Below, in pieces: positions 17,324-25,222 of a DNA stretch of 64,000 nt. Numbering within the stretch: the first letter of the stretch is position 1; each line of letters begins with the position of its first letter. Origin of the DNA: JBCCIM01 sp965263205 (GTDB lineage Bacteria > Bacteroidota > Rhodothermia > Rhodothermales > JAHQVL01). A program made the translations under genes and the position numbers. Location: positions 62,001 through 126,000 of the forward strand of contig CBDHHF010000005.1 of assembly GCA_965263205.1 (NCBI GenBank), read 5' to 3'. The notes below the pieces were generated by a model. It made no database searches and had not been told where the DNA came from. It saw only the letters and a program-made list of their open reading frames with translations.

Positions 17324-17443
17324 CTGGTCAATGATAATGGTCTGTTGTTCCTGCTTTAATGGAATATCCAATCCTTCACGGACAATTGTTATATCATTTA
17401 CCAAGCAATAATTGACAATTTCAATCAATTGCTACCATGCATA

Positions 17444-17614
17444 CTAAAGAGACTGTTGAGATTTGAGGTTCACAATTGGGTGAGATGAGATTTTGAGCGA
17501 TTTTGGGTACGACTTTTTGAGTGCATAGCAGCGCTACGTGCAAAAAAAGCGGGTTCAAAAGCGCCAAAAGATCGCTCAGACAATGTGAAGATTAAATCTC
17601 AACAGTCTCTAAAG
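17444..17614. mobile_element. MITE-like foldback element 1 (159 bp plus 6-bp target repeat)
   Basis: Core 17450-17608 begins with AGACTGTTGAGATTT (17450-17464) and ends with its exact reverse complement (17594-17608). CTAAAG stands directly outside both ends (17444-17449 and 17609-17614) and looks like a 6-bp target duplication. The inside is also imperfectly self-complementary around a near-palindromic centre (TGCATAGCAGCGCTACGTGCA-like, about 17521-17542), so the whole element can fold into one long hairpin. There is no ORF. The AraC gene's stop codon lies in the right-hand CTAAAG. It separates the regulator from the operon it probably leads. Confidence 0.75.
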
Positions 17615-18529
17615 CTTTCGATAAGCACCTGGCGATAAACCTGTTTTCCTTTTAAAAAAACGCGCAAAATCAGTTGCTTCCTTGCGGCCAATCTTAAAGG
17701 CAATTTCGTTGATTTTAAGGCTGGTTTGCTTCAGAAGAACTTTGGCTTCCAGCAGTAACATATCATGCAATAATTCAAGCGCAGACGTATCCAGCGTCTG
17801 CCGTACACATTTATTCAAATGGTTAGGTGTAACCGACAGTAAATCGGCGTAATCGGATACTTTTTGCTTTTCATAGATATTGCTTGCAAGTGCCTGCTTA
17901 TACTGCTCTGTCAATACTGCTGCTGCGGTTGATCCTGCTTTCTGATCTGATTGCACATAGGCTTTTAGCTCTGTGAACAGCGCAATCAAATAGACCCTCA
18001 ATATTTCTGTTCTGCACTGCGCTACCTTCTTATACTCTAGTTCCAGTCTTTTTAAAATCGATACAATTGCATCCCTCGCGCCGGCATCAATTTCGACAAG
18101 TGGATGACAGTTGAACTCGAGAAACGGAAAATCATGGAGGATATCTTTGAGATGAAAATGTGAGGTCAGGAGGTCCATATTGAAATACGAGTAATATCCT
18201 TTCGCATCTGGACTGATATATTCGTGGGTTGTTATCTCATAAGCCGGCGAAAAGAAAAATGTGTGATCACCGAACTGGTGTTCTGTCAGTCCCTTTCTTC
18301 TTTTGCTTTCCCCTTGCGTCATATAAAAAAAACTGTACACTGTCAGCTTTCGTGGGGTCAACTCCCCTTTCGTCGGAAAGTCAACCAATCGGGTATAATC
18401 CTCTATCCGGTTGATATGAAAGAGATGATGAGCCGGAAAAATAAACCCGGGAAGGCTGACGCCAGACTTTTGTAAATCAGCGGCAAGATCCGAGGGATCA
18501 AAAATTTGAATGTGGGGATCTCTGCGCAT
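17609..18529 (-). CDS. AraC-family transcriptional regulator
   Basis: 306 residues. The N-terminal roughly 190 residues look like a cupin-type sensing domain (FHINRIEDYTRLVDFPTKGELTPRKLTVYSFFYMTQGE...). The C-terminal roughly 100 residues hold the double helix-turn-helix: KVSDYADLLSVTPNHLNKCVRQTLDTSALELLHDMLLLEAKVLL, then INEIAFKIGRKEATDFARFFKRKTGLSPGAYRK. It is the only regulator in the island and is divergent from the MetE-like gene. It probably binds the shared 74-bp module at 2830-2903 and 18612-18685 and responds to an aromatic acid. Its stop codon falls in the target repeat of MITE 1. Confidence 0.9.
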   Translation of the reverse strand: MRRDPHIQIFDPSDLAADLQKSGVSLPGFIFPAHHLFHINRIEDYTRLVDFPTKGELTPRKLTVYSFFYMTQGESKRRKGLTEHQFGDHTFFFSPAYEITTHEYISPDAKGYYSYFNMDLLTSHFHLKDILHDFPFLEFNCHPLVEIDAGARDAIVSILKRLELEYKKVAQCRTEILRVYLIALFTELKAYVQSDQKAGSTAAAVLTEQYKQALASNIYEKQKVSDYADLLSVTPNHLNKCVRQTLDTSALELLHDMLLLEAKVLLKQTSLKINEIAFKIGRKEATDFARFFKRKTGLSPGAYRKL

Positions 18530-18611
18530 AAGACAAGATGGGATTAAACGTTGGCAATCATTGGCGTAATCGCATGATGCTCATGAATCACATTTCTGAG
18601 CAACAGCTCAA

Positions 18612-18685
18612 ATTGATTGATATTGACAAGTAAAATAAAAAAATTGGTATTACTTTTCTCATCTATGGATTGGATATTCCATATA
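18612..18685 (+). promoter_or_regulatory. Divergent promoter/operator module, second copy
   Basis: This is the ungapped 74-bp partner of 2830-2903. Three direct repeats start near 18616, 18643 and 18669 (ATTGATATTG, ATTGGTATTAC, ATTGGATATTCC), 27 and 26 bp apart. It lies in the 184-bp gap between the AraC regulator and the MetE-like gene and ends 28 bp before the latter's start. It could also autoregulate the regulator. The surrounding sequence is A+T-rich. Confidence 0.65.
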
Positions 18686-18713
18686 AGGTACTTCACAATC
18701 AACAGGATTATTC

Positions 18714-19826
18714 ATGTCCCAAAAGCCACCGTTTCGTGCCGATCAAGTTGGAAGTCTGATGAGACCTCTTGCCATTCAGCAAGCACGACAACAAGCAGCA
18801 ATGAACCGCATGTCCGTAGAGACATTGCGTACATTGGAAGACGAACATATAGCAAAAGCCGTACGGCAACAGGAAGCGCTTGGGCTTAAAAGCATAACCG
18901 ATGGAGAGTATCGTCGTGCATATTTCCATCTTGATTTTCTCAAGAAGCTTGCCGGCGTCACGGTTACCGGTGCCATTGATGCCAGTTCAGACGCAAAGAA
19001 GAAAGTAGGCTTTACCCCGCCCAAACTAAGCGTTACTGGTAAACTTGAACACGTTCAAAATATTCAAGTGGACGATTTCATTTACCTTGATTCACAGGTC
19101 ACACCCGGGCACACTGCCAAGGTGACTATCCCTTCCCCTACCATGATTCATTTCAGAGGCGGACGGGCGGCTATTGATATTGAATCGTACCCGGACATGG
19201 ATGAATTCTTTCACGATTTGGCTGCATGTTACCGCAAGGAAATAGACGCCCTCTATCAAGCAGGATGCCGCTACATCCAGATGGATGACACCAATCTCGC
19301 TTATCTATGCGACCCTAAAATGCGGCAAGGAGCAAAAGATCGGGGCGATGACCCTGATGAATTACCTCGCACCTATGCCGCATTGATCAACAGCGTCATT
19401 GAAAACAGACCTGAAGATTTGCGTGTCTGCGTACATCTTTGCCGCGGTAATTTCAAAAGTACGTGGTTTGCAGAGGGTGGTTATGAGCCGGTTGCTGAAG
19501 TGCTTTTTAATGAATTGAATGTCGATGGCTTCTTCCTCGAATACGACGATGAGCGTTCGGGAGATTTCCAACCTTTGCGATTTGTACCCAAAGGCAAAAA
19601 CGTCGTGTTAGGACTCATTTCGACCAAAATCAGTAAATTGGAAGACCAGACGGATCTCATTAAAAGGATTGAGGAGGCTGCAAAAATTGTAGATCTTGAA
19701 CAATTATGCATCAGCCCACAATGTGGTTTTTCAAGTACACATCATGGAAATGATATCACCGAAGAGGATCAATGGCGGAAGCTGGCGCTTGTTGTTGATA
19801 CTGCAAACAAGGTTTGGGGCTCGTAA
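18714..19826 (+). CDS. Cobalamin-independent methionine synthase II-family protein (MetE C-terminal-domain-like)
   Basis: A 370-residue single-domain protein like the catalytic half of MetE. N-terminus FRADQVGSLMRP, then TDGEYRRAYFHLDFL, CRYIQMDDTNLAYLCD, the metal-site segment VHLCRGNF and the late Cys in SPQCGFSST. The zinc ligand pattern (His, Cys, Cys) is kept. Stand-alone members of this family are mostly uncharacterised alkyl transferases. In this catabolic setting it might handle a methyl group taken from an O-methylated aromatic, but that is speculation. It leads the rightward set with sulfatase (4 bp later) and GH3. Confidence 0.8.
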   Translation: MSQKPPFRADQVGSLMRPLAIQQARQQAAMNRMSVETLRTLEDEHIAKAVRQQEALGLKSITDGEYRRAYFHLDFLKKLAGVTVTGAIDASSDAKKKVGFTPPKLSVTGKLEHVQNIQVDDFIYLDSQVTPGHTAKVTIPSPTMIHFRGGRAAIDIESYPDMDEFFHDLAACYRKEIDALYQAGCRYIQMDDTNLAYLCDPKMRQGAKDRGDDPDELPRTYAALINSVIENRPEDLRVCVHLCRGNFKSTWFAEGGYEPVAEVLFNELNVDGFFLEYDDERSGDFQPLRFVPKGKNVVLGLISTKISKLEDQTDLIKRIEEAAKIVDLEQLCISPQCGFSSTHHGNDITEEDQWRKLALVVDTANKVWGS

Positions 19827-19830
19827 AAAA

Positions 19831-21525
19831 ATGAGTAACACGCAATTGAAACGCTTTTTACCTCTTTTCTATTTGCTGTGCACGATAGGATGCACAAGTA
19901 ATTTGTCGGAGCCCTCAAGCTCAGAACCAGATTGGGATGCGCAGCCAAACATACTATGGCTAGTCGCTGAAGACCTGAGTCCCATCATCCCTCCGTTCGG
20001 CGACTCTACGGTTACAACACCCAATCTTAGCCGGCTTGCTGCTGAAGGCGTGCGGTATACACATGCTTTTTCACCATCAGGTGTCTGCTCGCCAAGTAGA
20101 GCGGCCATTGCAACCGGTATGTATCCAAGCCACATTGGGGCCAATCACATGAGAACAGGACCGTGGAGCATGCACGGTACGTCGCCTGGTTTTCTTGCAT
20201 TTGCACAGCGCTATATGCCACCTGGCGTTCCACTTTATGAGCCCGTTCCGCCGCCTGAAGTTAAGATGCATAGTGAGTACATGCGCAGGGCCGGCTATTA
20301 TGCAACGAACAATTCGAAAGAAGACTATCAGTTCAGAGCTCCGCTTACAGCCTGGGATGAATCAAGTGATGAAGCACACTGGCGGAACCGTACTAACGGG
20401 CAACCCTTCTTCGCGATTTTCAACTTTTTTGTGACCCATGAATCGCAAGTCTGGGGAAAGGCAGAAGATTCTCTCTGGGTCGATCCCAATTTGGATGTAC
20501 CCGTCCCTCCATATCTGCCATCTACCGAGGTTGCTGTCAATGATATTCGCCGGGTCTATTCCAATATCAAAGAGATGGATGCCCAGGTTGGTGATATGCT
20601 CGATGAGCTGGAGGCAGATGGGCTACTCGAAAATACCATCGTTGTATGGTATTCAGATCATGGCGGGCCGTTGCCACGCCAGAAACGTTTGCTGTATGAC
20701 TCCGGGATGCACTTGCCGTTGATCATTCGGTATCCCAATGGATGGCGTGCCGGTGAAGTTGATGACCGCCTGGTTAGTTTTGTCGATTTCGCGCCTACTT
20801 TGCTGTCCATGGCTGGCGAAGAACCGCCGGCACACATGGACGGTCAGGCTTTTGAAGGTAAGTACAAGGCTGAAACACCCCGCAAATACGTGCACGGAGC
20901 GGCTGACAGGTTTGACGAAGCCTACGACATGATCCGTGCTGTGCGAGACCACAGGTTTAAATATCTCCGCAATTTCCAGGCGGATAGTCCGTATTACTTG
21001 CCGCTTGCATTCCGGGAGCAGATGCCCATAATGAAAGAACTGCTGCGAATACGTGACGCCGGCGAATTGACTGCCGATCAAGCACAGTGGTTCAGAGCGA
21101 CAAAGCCGTCAGAGGAACTCTTTGACACCGATGCAGATCCGTTTGAGCTTGTCAACATTGCAAACGATCCGCAATATGCAGACAAACTTAGCGAACTCAG
21201 AACCGAGGCGGATCGATGGATGACAGCAATCAATGACAAGGGCAGTCTTCCGGAAGTCGAGCTTGTCGGGACCATGTGGCCGGACCTTGTCCAGCCGACC
21301 ACTGCTGTACCAGTGGCAGAATGGATTGATAACAACGTCTCGCTGCAAAGTGCGACGCAAGGTGCCTCCATCGCGTATCAATGGATAACAGCTGGAGACT
21401 CTACAGGAACGACATGGCAGGTTTACACGGCTCCAATGCCAGCGCGAGCGGATGAATCGTTGGTAGCCATAGCCCATCGGATTGGATTTAAGCCTAGCGA
21501 AGAAATAACATTCACTGAAGAGTAA
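19831..21525 (+). CDS. Sulfatase, lipoprotein
   Basis: 564 residues from ATG 19831; the upstream in-frame extension overlaps the preceding gene and is not used. The lipobox CTIGC gives Cys21 as the probable lipidated residue, so the enzyme should be envelope-anchored. The core NILWLVAEDLSP (first metal-binding segment) and the activation motif CSPSR at residues 86-90 mark a type I sulfatase with formylglycine made from Cys86. YSDHGG and the RYPNGWRAGEVDDRLVSFVDFAPTLLSMAG segment are also typical. The target sulfate ester is unknown; carbohydrate or aryl sulfates are both possible given the GH3 and aromatic neighbours. Confidence 0.9.
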   Translation: MSNTQLKRFLPLFYLLCTIGCTSNLSEPSSSEPDWDAQPNILWLVAEDLSPIIPPFGDSTVTTPNLSRLAAEGVRYTHAFSPSGVCSPSRAAIATGMYPSHIGANHMRTGPWSMHGTSPGFLAFAQRYMPPGVPLYEPVPPPEVKMHSEYMRRAGYYATNNSKEDYQFRAPLTAWDESSDEAHWRNRTNGQPFFAIFNFFVTHESQVWGKAEDSLWVDPNLDVPVPPYLPSTEVAVNDIRRVYSNIKEMDAQVGDMLDELEADGLLENTIVVWYSDHGGPLPRQKRLLYDSGMHLPLIIRYPNGWRAGEVDDRLVSFVDFAPTLLSMAGEEPPAHMDGQAFEGKYKAETPRKYVHGAADRFDEAYDMIRAVRDHRFKYLRNFQADSPYYLPLAFREQMPIMKELLRIRDAGELTADQAQWFRATKPSEELFDTDADPFELVNIANDPQYADKLSELRTEADRWMTAINDKGSLPEVELVGTMWPDLVQPTTAVPVAEWIDNNVSLQSATQGASIAYQWITAGDSTGTTWQVYTAPMPARADESLVAIAHRIGFKPSEEITFTEE

Positions 21526-21607
21526 ATGCCAGGCAAAAATGATGGCAATAAACATAACTATTAATTTCCCTTTGTCCTCTAATTCCCCACTGTCCTCAAG
21601 GTCTTTA

Positions 21608-23938
21608 ATGATGCGCAGCGCTCCTGTTTTCCTTTTAATTTTTGCGTTACTATCCGGCTGTGAACCCGGAATCAAGTGGACAGAGACGGGTGAAGGCGAG
21701 ATTCGCACGGTCACCAACAAACGCGGTCAAACCCTCGGCTATTCGACGACTTCTGGCGTTACAATCCTGACGGTAGATGGCTATGGATTTAAAGACCTGA
21801 ATAAAAACGGCACACTTGATCCGTATGAGGATTGGCGGCTCGGTGCCAAAGAACGAGCGGTTGATCTGGCAGAACGTATGTCTGTCGAGCAAATTGCCGG
21901 CCTCATGCTATATAGCAGCCACCAGTCGATCCCTTCAGGCAGTCGGGGCTTTATGTCCGATACCTACGGCGGTAAACCCTTTGAGGAAGCAAACGCACCG
22001 GCCTCAGATTTGGCTGACGGACAAATCAAATTCCTTACAGACGACAACTTGCGGCATGTGCTTATCACAAGCGTTCAAAGTCCGGCAGTAGCGGCGCAGT
22101 GGAATAACAACATGCAGGCACTTGTAGAAGGTATTGGCCTGGGTATTCCCGCTAATACCAGTTCCGATCCGCGCCATGGCACCGTGGCCAATGCAGAGTA
22201 CAACGCCGGCGCCGGCGGCGCCATTTCCATGTGGCCCAATTCACTCGGATTGGCAGCCACTTTTGATCCTGAGCGCATGCATCAATTTGGTGAAATTGCT
22301 TCAAAGGAATACAGGGCACTTGGCGTTACAACAGCACTTTCACCACAAATTGACCTGGCCACCGATCCAAGGTGGTATCGGTTTAATGGCACTTTTGGAG
22401 AAGATCCCCAACTGGCTGCCGATATGGCGCGCGCGTACGTAGATGGCTTTCAAACTTCGTCAGATGAGGCAAAGCGGTATGATGGATGGGGCTATGAAAG
22501 CGTAAATGCCATGGTGAAACACTGGCCCGGCGGTGGCACAGGCGAAGGCGGTCGTGATGCCCATTACGGTTACGGGAAATATGGCGTATATCCGGGCGAT
22601 GCCTTCGATACACACCTCATCCCCTTCATCAACGGCGCTTTCGACCTTGCAGGAGGCACAGGTATGGCATCAGCCGTAATGCCTTATTACACCATATCGT
22701 ATGGCCAGGACACGAAAAATGGAGAGAATGTAGCAAACGCATATAGCTCATATATCATCAACGATTTGCTGCGCGAGAAGTACGGATATGAAGGGGTTGT
22801 CTGCACCGACTGGTCGACTACAGAAGATCAAACATCCATTGACGTATTCTTTACAGGCAAACCGTGGGGTGTTGAGTCACTTTCGGTGGCAGAGCGGCAC
22901 TACAAAGTCTTGATGGCCGGAGTAGATCAGTTTGGCGGCAACAACGACATGGGCCCTGTTGTGGAAGCGTATCAGTTGGGTGTAGCAGAACATGGCGAAG
23001 AAAAGATGCGCGCCCGATTTGAGGCTTCGGGTGTAAGACTTTTGATGAACATGTTTCGGACAGGCCTTTTTGACAATCCGTATCTCGATGTCGATGCTTC
23101 TGAATCTGAAGTTGGCAATCCTGATTTTATGCAGGCCGGCTACGAGGCACAGCTTGCCTCGGTAGTCATGCTGAAAAATCAAGACGATGTGTTGCCACTC
23201 GAAAAGAACCTGACCGTTTACGTGCCCAAACGTTTCAGAGCGGCAAGTGTCAACTTCCTGGGATTCCCATCACCCGAATCGTTTGATTACCCGGTAAACC
23301 TCGACATCGTCAAAAAATATTTCAACGTAACTGACAACCCCGGCGATGCAGATGCAGCACTTGTGTTTATAGAAAGCCCTCACACTGGCGCCGGGTATAG
23401 CCGCGAGGATGCAGAAGCCGGCGGCAATGGGTACCTCCCAAAGACGCTCCAGTATAGCGAGTATACGGCATCTACGGCCCGGGAAACGAGTATAGCCGGC
23501 GGCGATCCTCTGGAATCGTTTACAAATCGAAGTTACCGCAACAAAACCGTCACAGCCGGCAACGCTACCGATCTTGAAATGGTGCAAAATGCTCATGCAG
23601 AAATGAATGGCAAACCGGTCATTGTCGTCATGGCCGCCTCAAACCCGGCCGTCATGGCTGAGTTCGAAGGGCAAAGCAACGCGCTTCTGGTTCACTTCGA
23701 TGTCCAGGATCAGGCCCTGTTCGACATTATTTCAGGCACACACGAACCATCAGCGCTATTACCCTTCCAGATGCCGGCGAACATGGAAACTGTAGAAGAA
23801 CAGTTCGAAGACGTCCCACATGACATGGAGCCCTATGTAGATGCGGAGGGCAATGCTTACGACTTTGGGTTTGGCATGAACTGGGCTGGGCCGATTTCTG
23901 ACGAGCGTACAAGAAGGTATCAAACTTCAGATCTGTAA
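21608..23938 (+). CDS. Glycoside hydrolase family 3 protein, lipoprotein
   Basis: About 776 residues from ATG 21608 (an adjacent ATG is at 21611). The signal sequence ends in a lipobox (LLSGC). GH3 features include an N-terminal TIM-barrel with VKHWPGGGTGEGGRDAHYGYG, the catalytic Asp in GVVCTDWS near residue 400, and a C-terminal sandwich domain (LASVVMLKNQDDVLPL). The family usually removes beta-linked glucose, xylose or related sugars. It probably acts in the periplasm with the sulfatase encoded upstream. It is the last gene of the island before the intact tRNA. Confidence 0.9.
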   Translation: MMRSAPVFLLIFALLSGCEPGIKWTETGEGEIRTVTNKRGQTLGYSTTSGVTILTVDGYGFKDLNKNGTLDPYEDWRLGAKERAVDLAERMSVEQIAGLMLYSSHQSIPSGSRGFMSDTYGGKPFEEANAPASDLADGQIKFLTDDNLRHVLITSVQSPAVAAQWNNNMQALVEGIGLGIPANTSSDPRHGTVANAEYNAGAGGAISMWPNSLGLAATFDPERMHQFGEIASKEYRALGVTTALSPQIDLATDPRWYRFNGTFGEDPQLAADMARAYVDGFQTSSDEAKRYDGWGYESVNAMVKHWPGGGTGEGGRDAHYGYGKYGVYPGDAFDTHLIPFINGAFDLAGGTGMASAVMPYYTISYGQDTKNGENVANAYSSYIINDLLREKYGYEGVVCTDWSTTEDQTSIDVFFTGKPWGVESLSVAERHYKVLMAGVDQFGGNNDMGPVVEAYQLGVAEHGEEKMRARFEASGVRLLMNMFRTGLFDNPYLDVDASESEVGNPDFMQAGYEAQLASVVMLKNQDDVLPLEKNLTVYVPKRFRAASVNFLGFPSPESFDYPVNLDIVKKYFNVTDNPGDADAALVFIESPHTGAGYSREDAEAGGNGYLPKTLQYSEYTASTARETSIAGGDPLESFTNRSYRNKTVTAGNATDLEMVQNAHAEMNGKPVIVVMAASNPAVMAEFEGQSNALLVHFDVQDQALFDIISGTHEPSALLPFQMPANMETVEEQFEDVPHDMEPYVDAEGNAYDFGFGMNWAGPISDERTRRYQTSDL

Positions 23939-24010
23939 AGTACTACATCATTGCATCTTCCGATCTTTCTTCTTGCGTATGTCTTGCAAGTTCAACTACA
24001 TGGTTAATAC

Positions 24011-24070
24011 CAAAAGAAAGAAACCGCCGGCAAAATCAGCCTTTTCAGCTTCATTTGCGGCGGTTTCTTC
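24011..24070 (-). terminator. Rho-independent terminator of tRNA-Thr
   Basis: Read on the minus strand just after the tRNA, GAAACCGCCGCAAA (about 24067-24054) pairs with a matching arm near 24033-24019 across a roughly 20-nt loop and is followed by a T-rich run (TTTCTTTTGG). One bulged base interrupts the stem. It lies on the island side of the repeated 59 bp, so it came with the island or was re-formed after integration. Confidence 0.75.
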
Positions 24071-24125
24071 CATGTTAGACCTGAGCCAACGACCGGACTT
24101 GAACCGGTGACCTGCTCATTACGAG
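24067..24125 (-). repeat. Right direct repeat (attR-like), overlapping the intact tRNA-Thr
   Basis: 59 bases identical to 2641-2699 except for one position that lies outside the tRNA. The repeat covers the 3' half of the tRNA plus 17 bp beyond its 3' end, and stops at the anticodon loop. Confidence 0.85.
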
Positions 24126-24156
24126 TGAGCTGCTCTACCAGCTGAGCTACGTTGGC
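24084..24156 (-). tRNA. tRNA-Thr (anticodon CGT)
   Basis: A 73-nt cloverleaf on the minus strand. Acceptor stem GCCAACG pairs with CGTTGGC. The D-arm is GCTCAGCTGGTAGAGC. The anticodon stem GCTCA/TGAGC encloses loop CTCGTAA with anticodon CGT. The T-arm is CCGGTTCAAGTCCGG. The discriminator is T (U). The 3' CCA is not encoded. It would read the threonine codon ACG. Its 3' half is duplicated at 2658-2699, marking it as an integration site. Confidence 0.96.
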
Positions 24157-24487
24157 CGTTCGATTGCCGATTGTCGAGTGTCGAATGCCGATTGACTCAT
24201 TTTGGCAATTGAGGGGCATTTCACGCAGGTGTTGCGCGTGAGATCCCAAAGGGTATGATTTCCTGTTGGGTACTCGATATTTCTTCACATGTATCAGGCA
24301 CTACGGGATTTCCAACCTAATCACCTTCGATTCCGTCATTCCCAACGCGATTGGGAATCCACCGGCCACTTCTGCCTTGCCCTTTTGAACCAAAAGACCC
24401 CCTTACGCATAGACTGTCGTTGAGAACCAACAACCTGCAACTTGTAACCTGTAACCAACAAGTTGTAACAGCGAAAGCCACCCAACC
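24157..24487. repeat. Intergenic region with short repeats and a REP-like hairpin
   Basis: No gene seen. Bases about 24160-24195 hold degenerate repeats of the CGATTGCCGATTGTCGAGTG kind that recur at 27900-28260, 56510-56575 and 57217-57258. A hairpin TTCCCAA-CGCGA-TTGGGAA lies near 24339-24357. Bases 24425-24475 contain the CCTGTAAC/TTGTAAC-type tail repeat in reverse orientation. The tRNA-Thr and ABC-transporter promoters must also be here. Confidence 0.5.
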
Positions 24488-25222
24488 ATGATCGCACTCG
24501 ACCAGGTCTCTAAAACGTACGATTCAACGGTGGCCCTGCATCCGCTTTCGCTGTCGATGACGCCCGGCGAAATCACCGTACTGATTGGACCCAGCGGGTG
24601 TGGTAAATCTACGCTGCTTCGCCTGATGAATGGCCTCATCGCGCCCACCACAGGGACCGTTTTGTTTGACGGTAAACCCATCACCCCCGAAAACCTGCAA
24701 TCCATGCGGTATCACATGGGCTATGTGATTCAAGATGGCGGCCTCTTCCCTCACCTGTCAGCGCGCGACAATGTCACCCTCCTTGCCAACCAGTTAGGCT
24801 GGCCCAAAGATCGGCAAGAAAACAGGCTGCGCGAACTGGCTGAACTGGTGCAGATTCCACATGATAGGCTCGATAGCTTCCCACGCCAGCTTTCAGGCGG
24901 ACAACAGCAACGCGTCAGCCTCATGCGGGCCCTCATGCTGGACCCCGATGTACTCCTGCTCGATGAACCCCTCGGCGCGCTCGACCCCATGATTCGAGCC
25001 GACTTGCAATCCGACTTGCGAACCATTTTCCGCCGGCTCAGCAAAACCGTTGTCCTCGTCACGCACGACCTGCACGAAGCCGGCTACTTTGCCGACACCA
25101 TCTTACTCCTCCGCGAAGGACGCGTAGAACAACAAGGATCGTTCTCCGACCTGATTCATGCGCCGGCTACCCCTTTTGTCGAAGCTTTTATCAATGCACA
25201 ACGAACGGTTTTCGATGCATAA
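24488..25222 (+). CDS. ABC transporter ATP-binding protein (quaternary amine/osmoprotectant type)
   Basis: A 244-residue ATPase of the ProV/OpuCA type without the C-terminal CBS domains of long members. Walker A GPSGCGKST near residues 35-43, Q-loop MGYVIQDGGLFPHLSARDNV, signature LSGGQQQR, Walker B VLLLDEPLGALDP and the switch His in VLVTHDLHEA. It energises the permease/binding-protein fusion encoded next, whose start overlaps this gene's stop by 8 bp, so the two are translationally coupled. Likely substrates are glycine betaine, choline or related compounds. Confidence 0.92.
   Translation: MIALDQVSKTYDSTVALHPLSLSMTPGEITVLIGPSGCGKSTLLRLMNGLIAPTTGTVLFDGKPITPENLQSMRYHMGYVIQDGGLFPHLSARDNVTLLANQLGWPKDRQENRLRELAELVQIPHDRLDSFPRQLSGGQQQRVSLMRALMLDPDVLLLDEPLGALDPMIRADLQSDLRTIFRRLSKTVVLVTHDLHEAGYFADTILLLREGRVEQQGSFSDLIHAPATPFVEAFINAQRTVFDA

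Noticed and set aside
18714..19826. Calling this gene metE, methionine synthase
   Set aside because: At 370 residues it has only the catalytic half and lies in a catabolic island; stand-alone members have other or unknown roles.
2700..24066. Prophage or conjugative element
   Set aside because: No integrase, capsid, relaxase or type IV secretion genes were found between the repeats.
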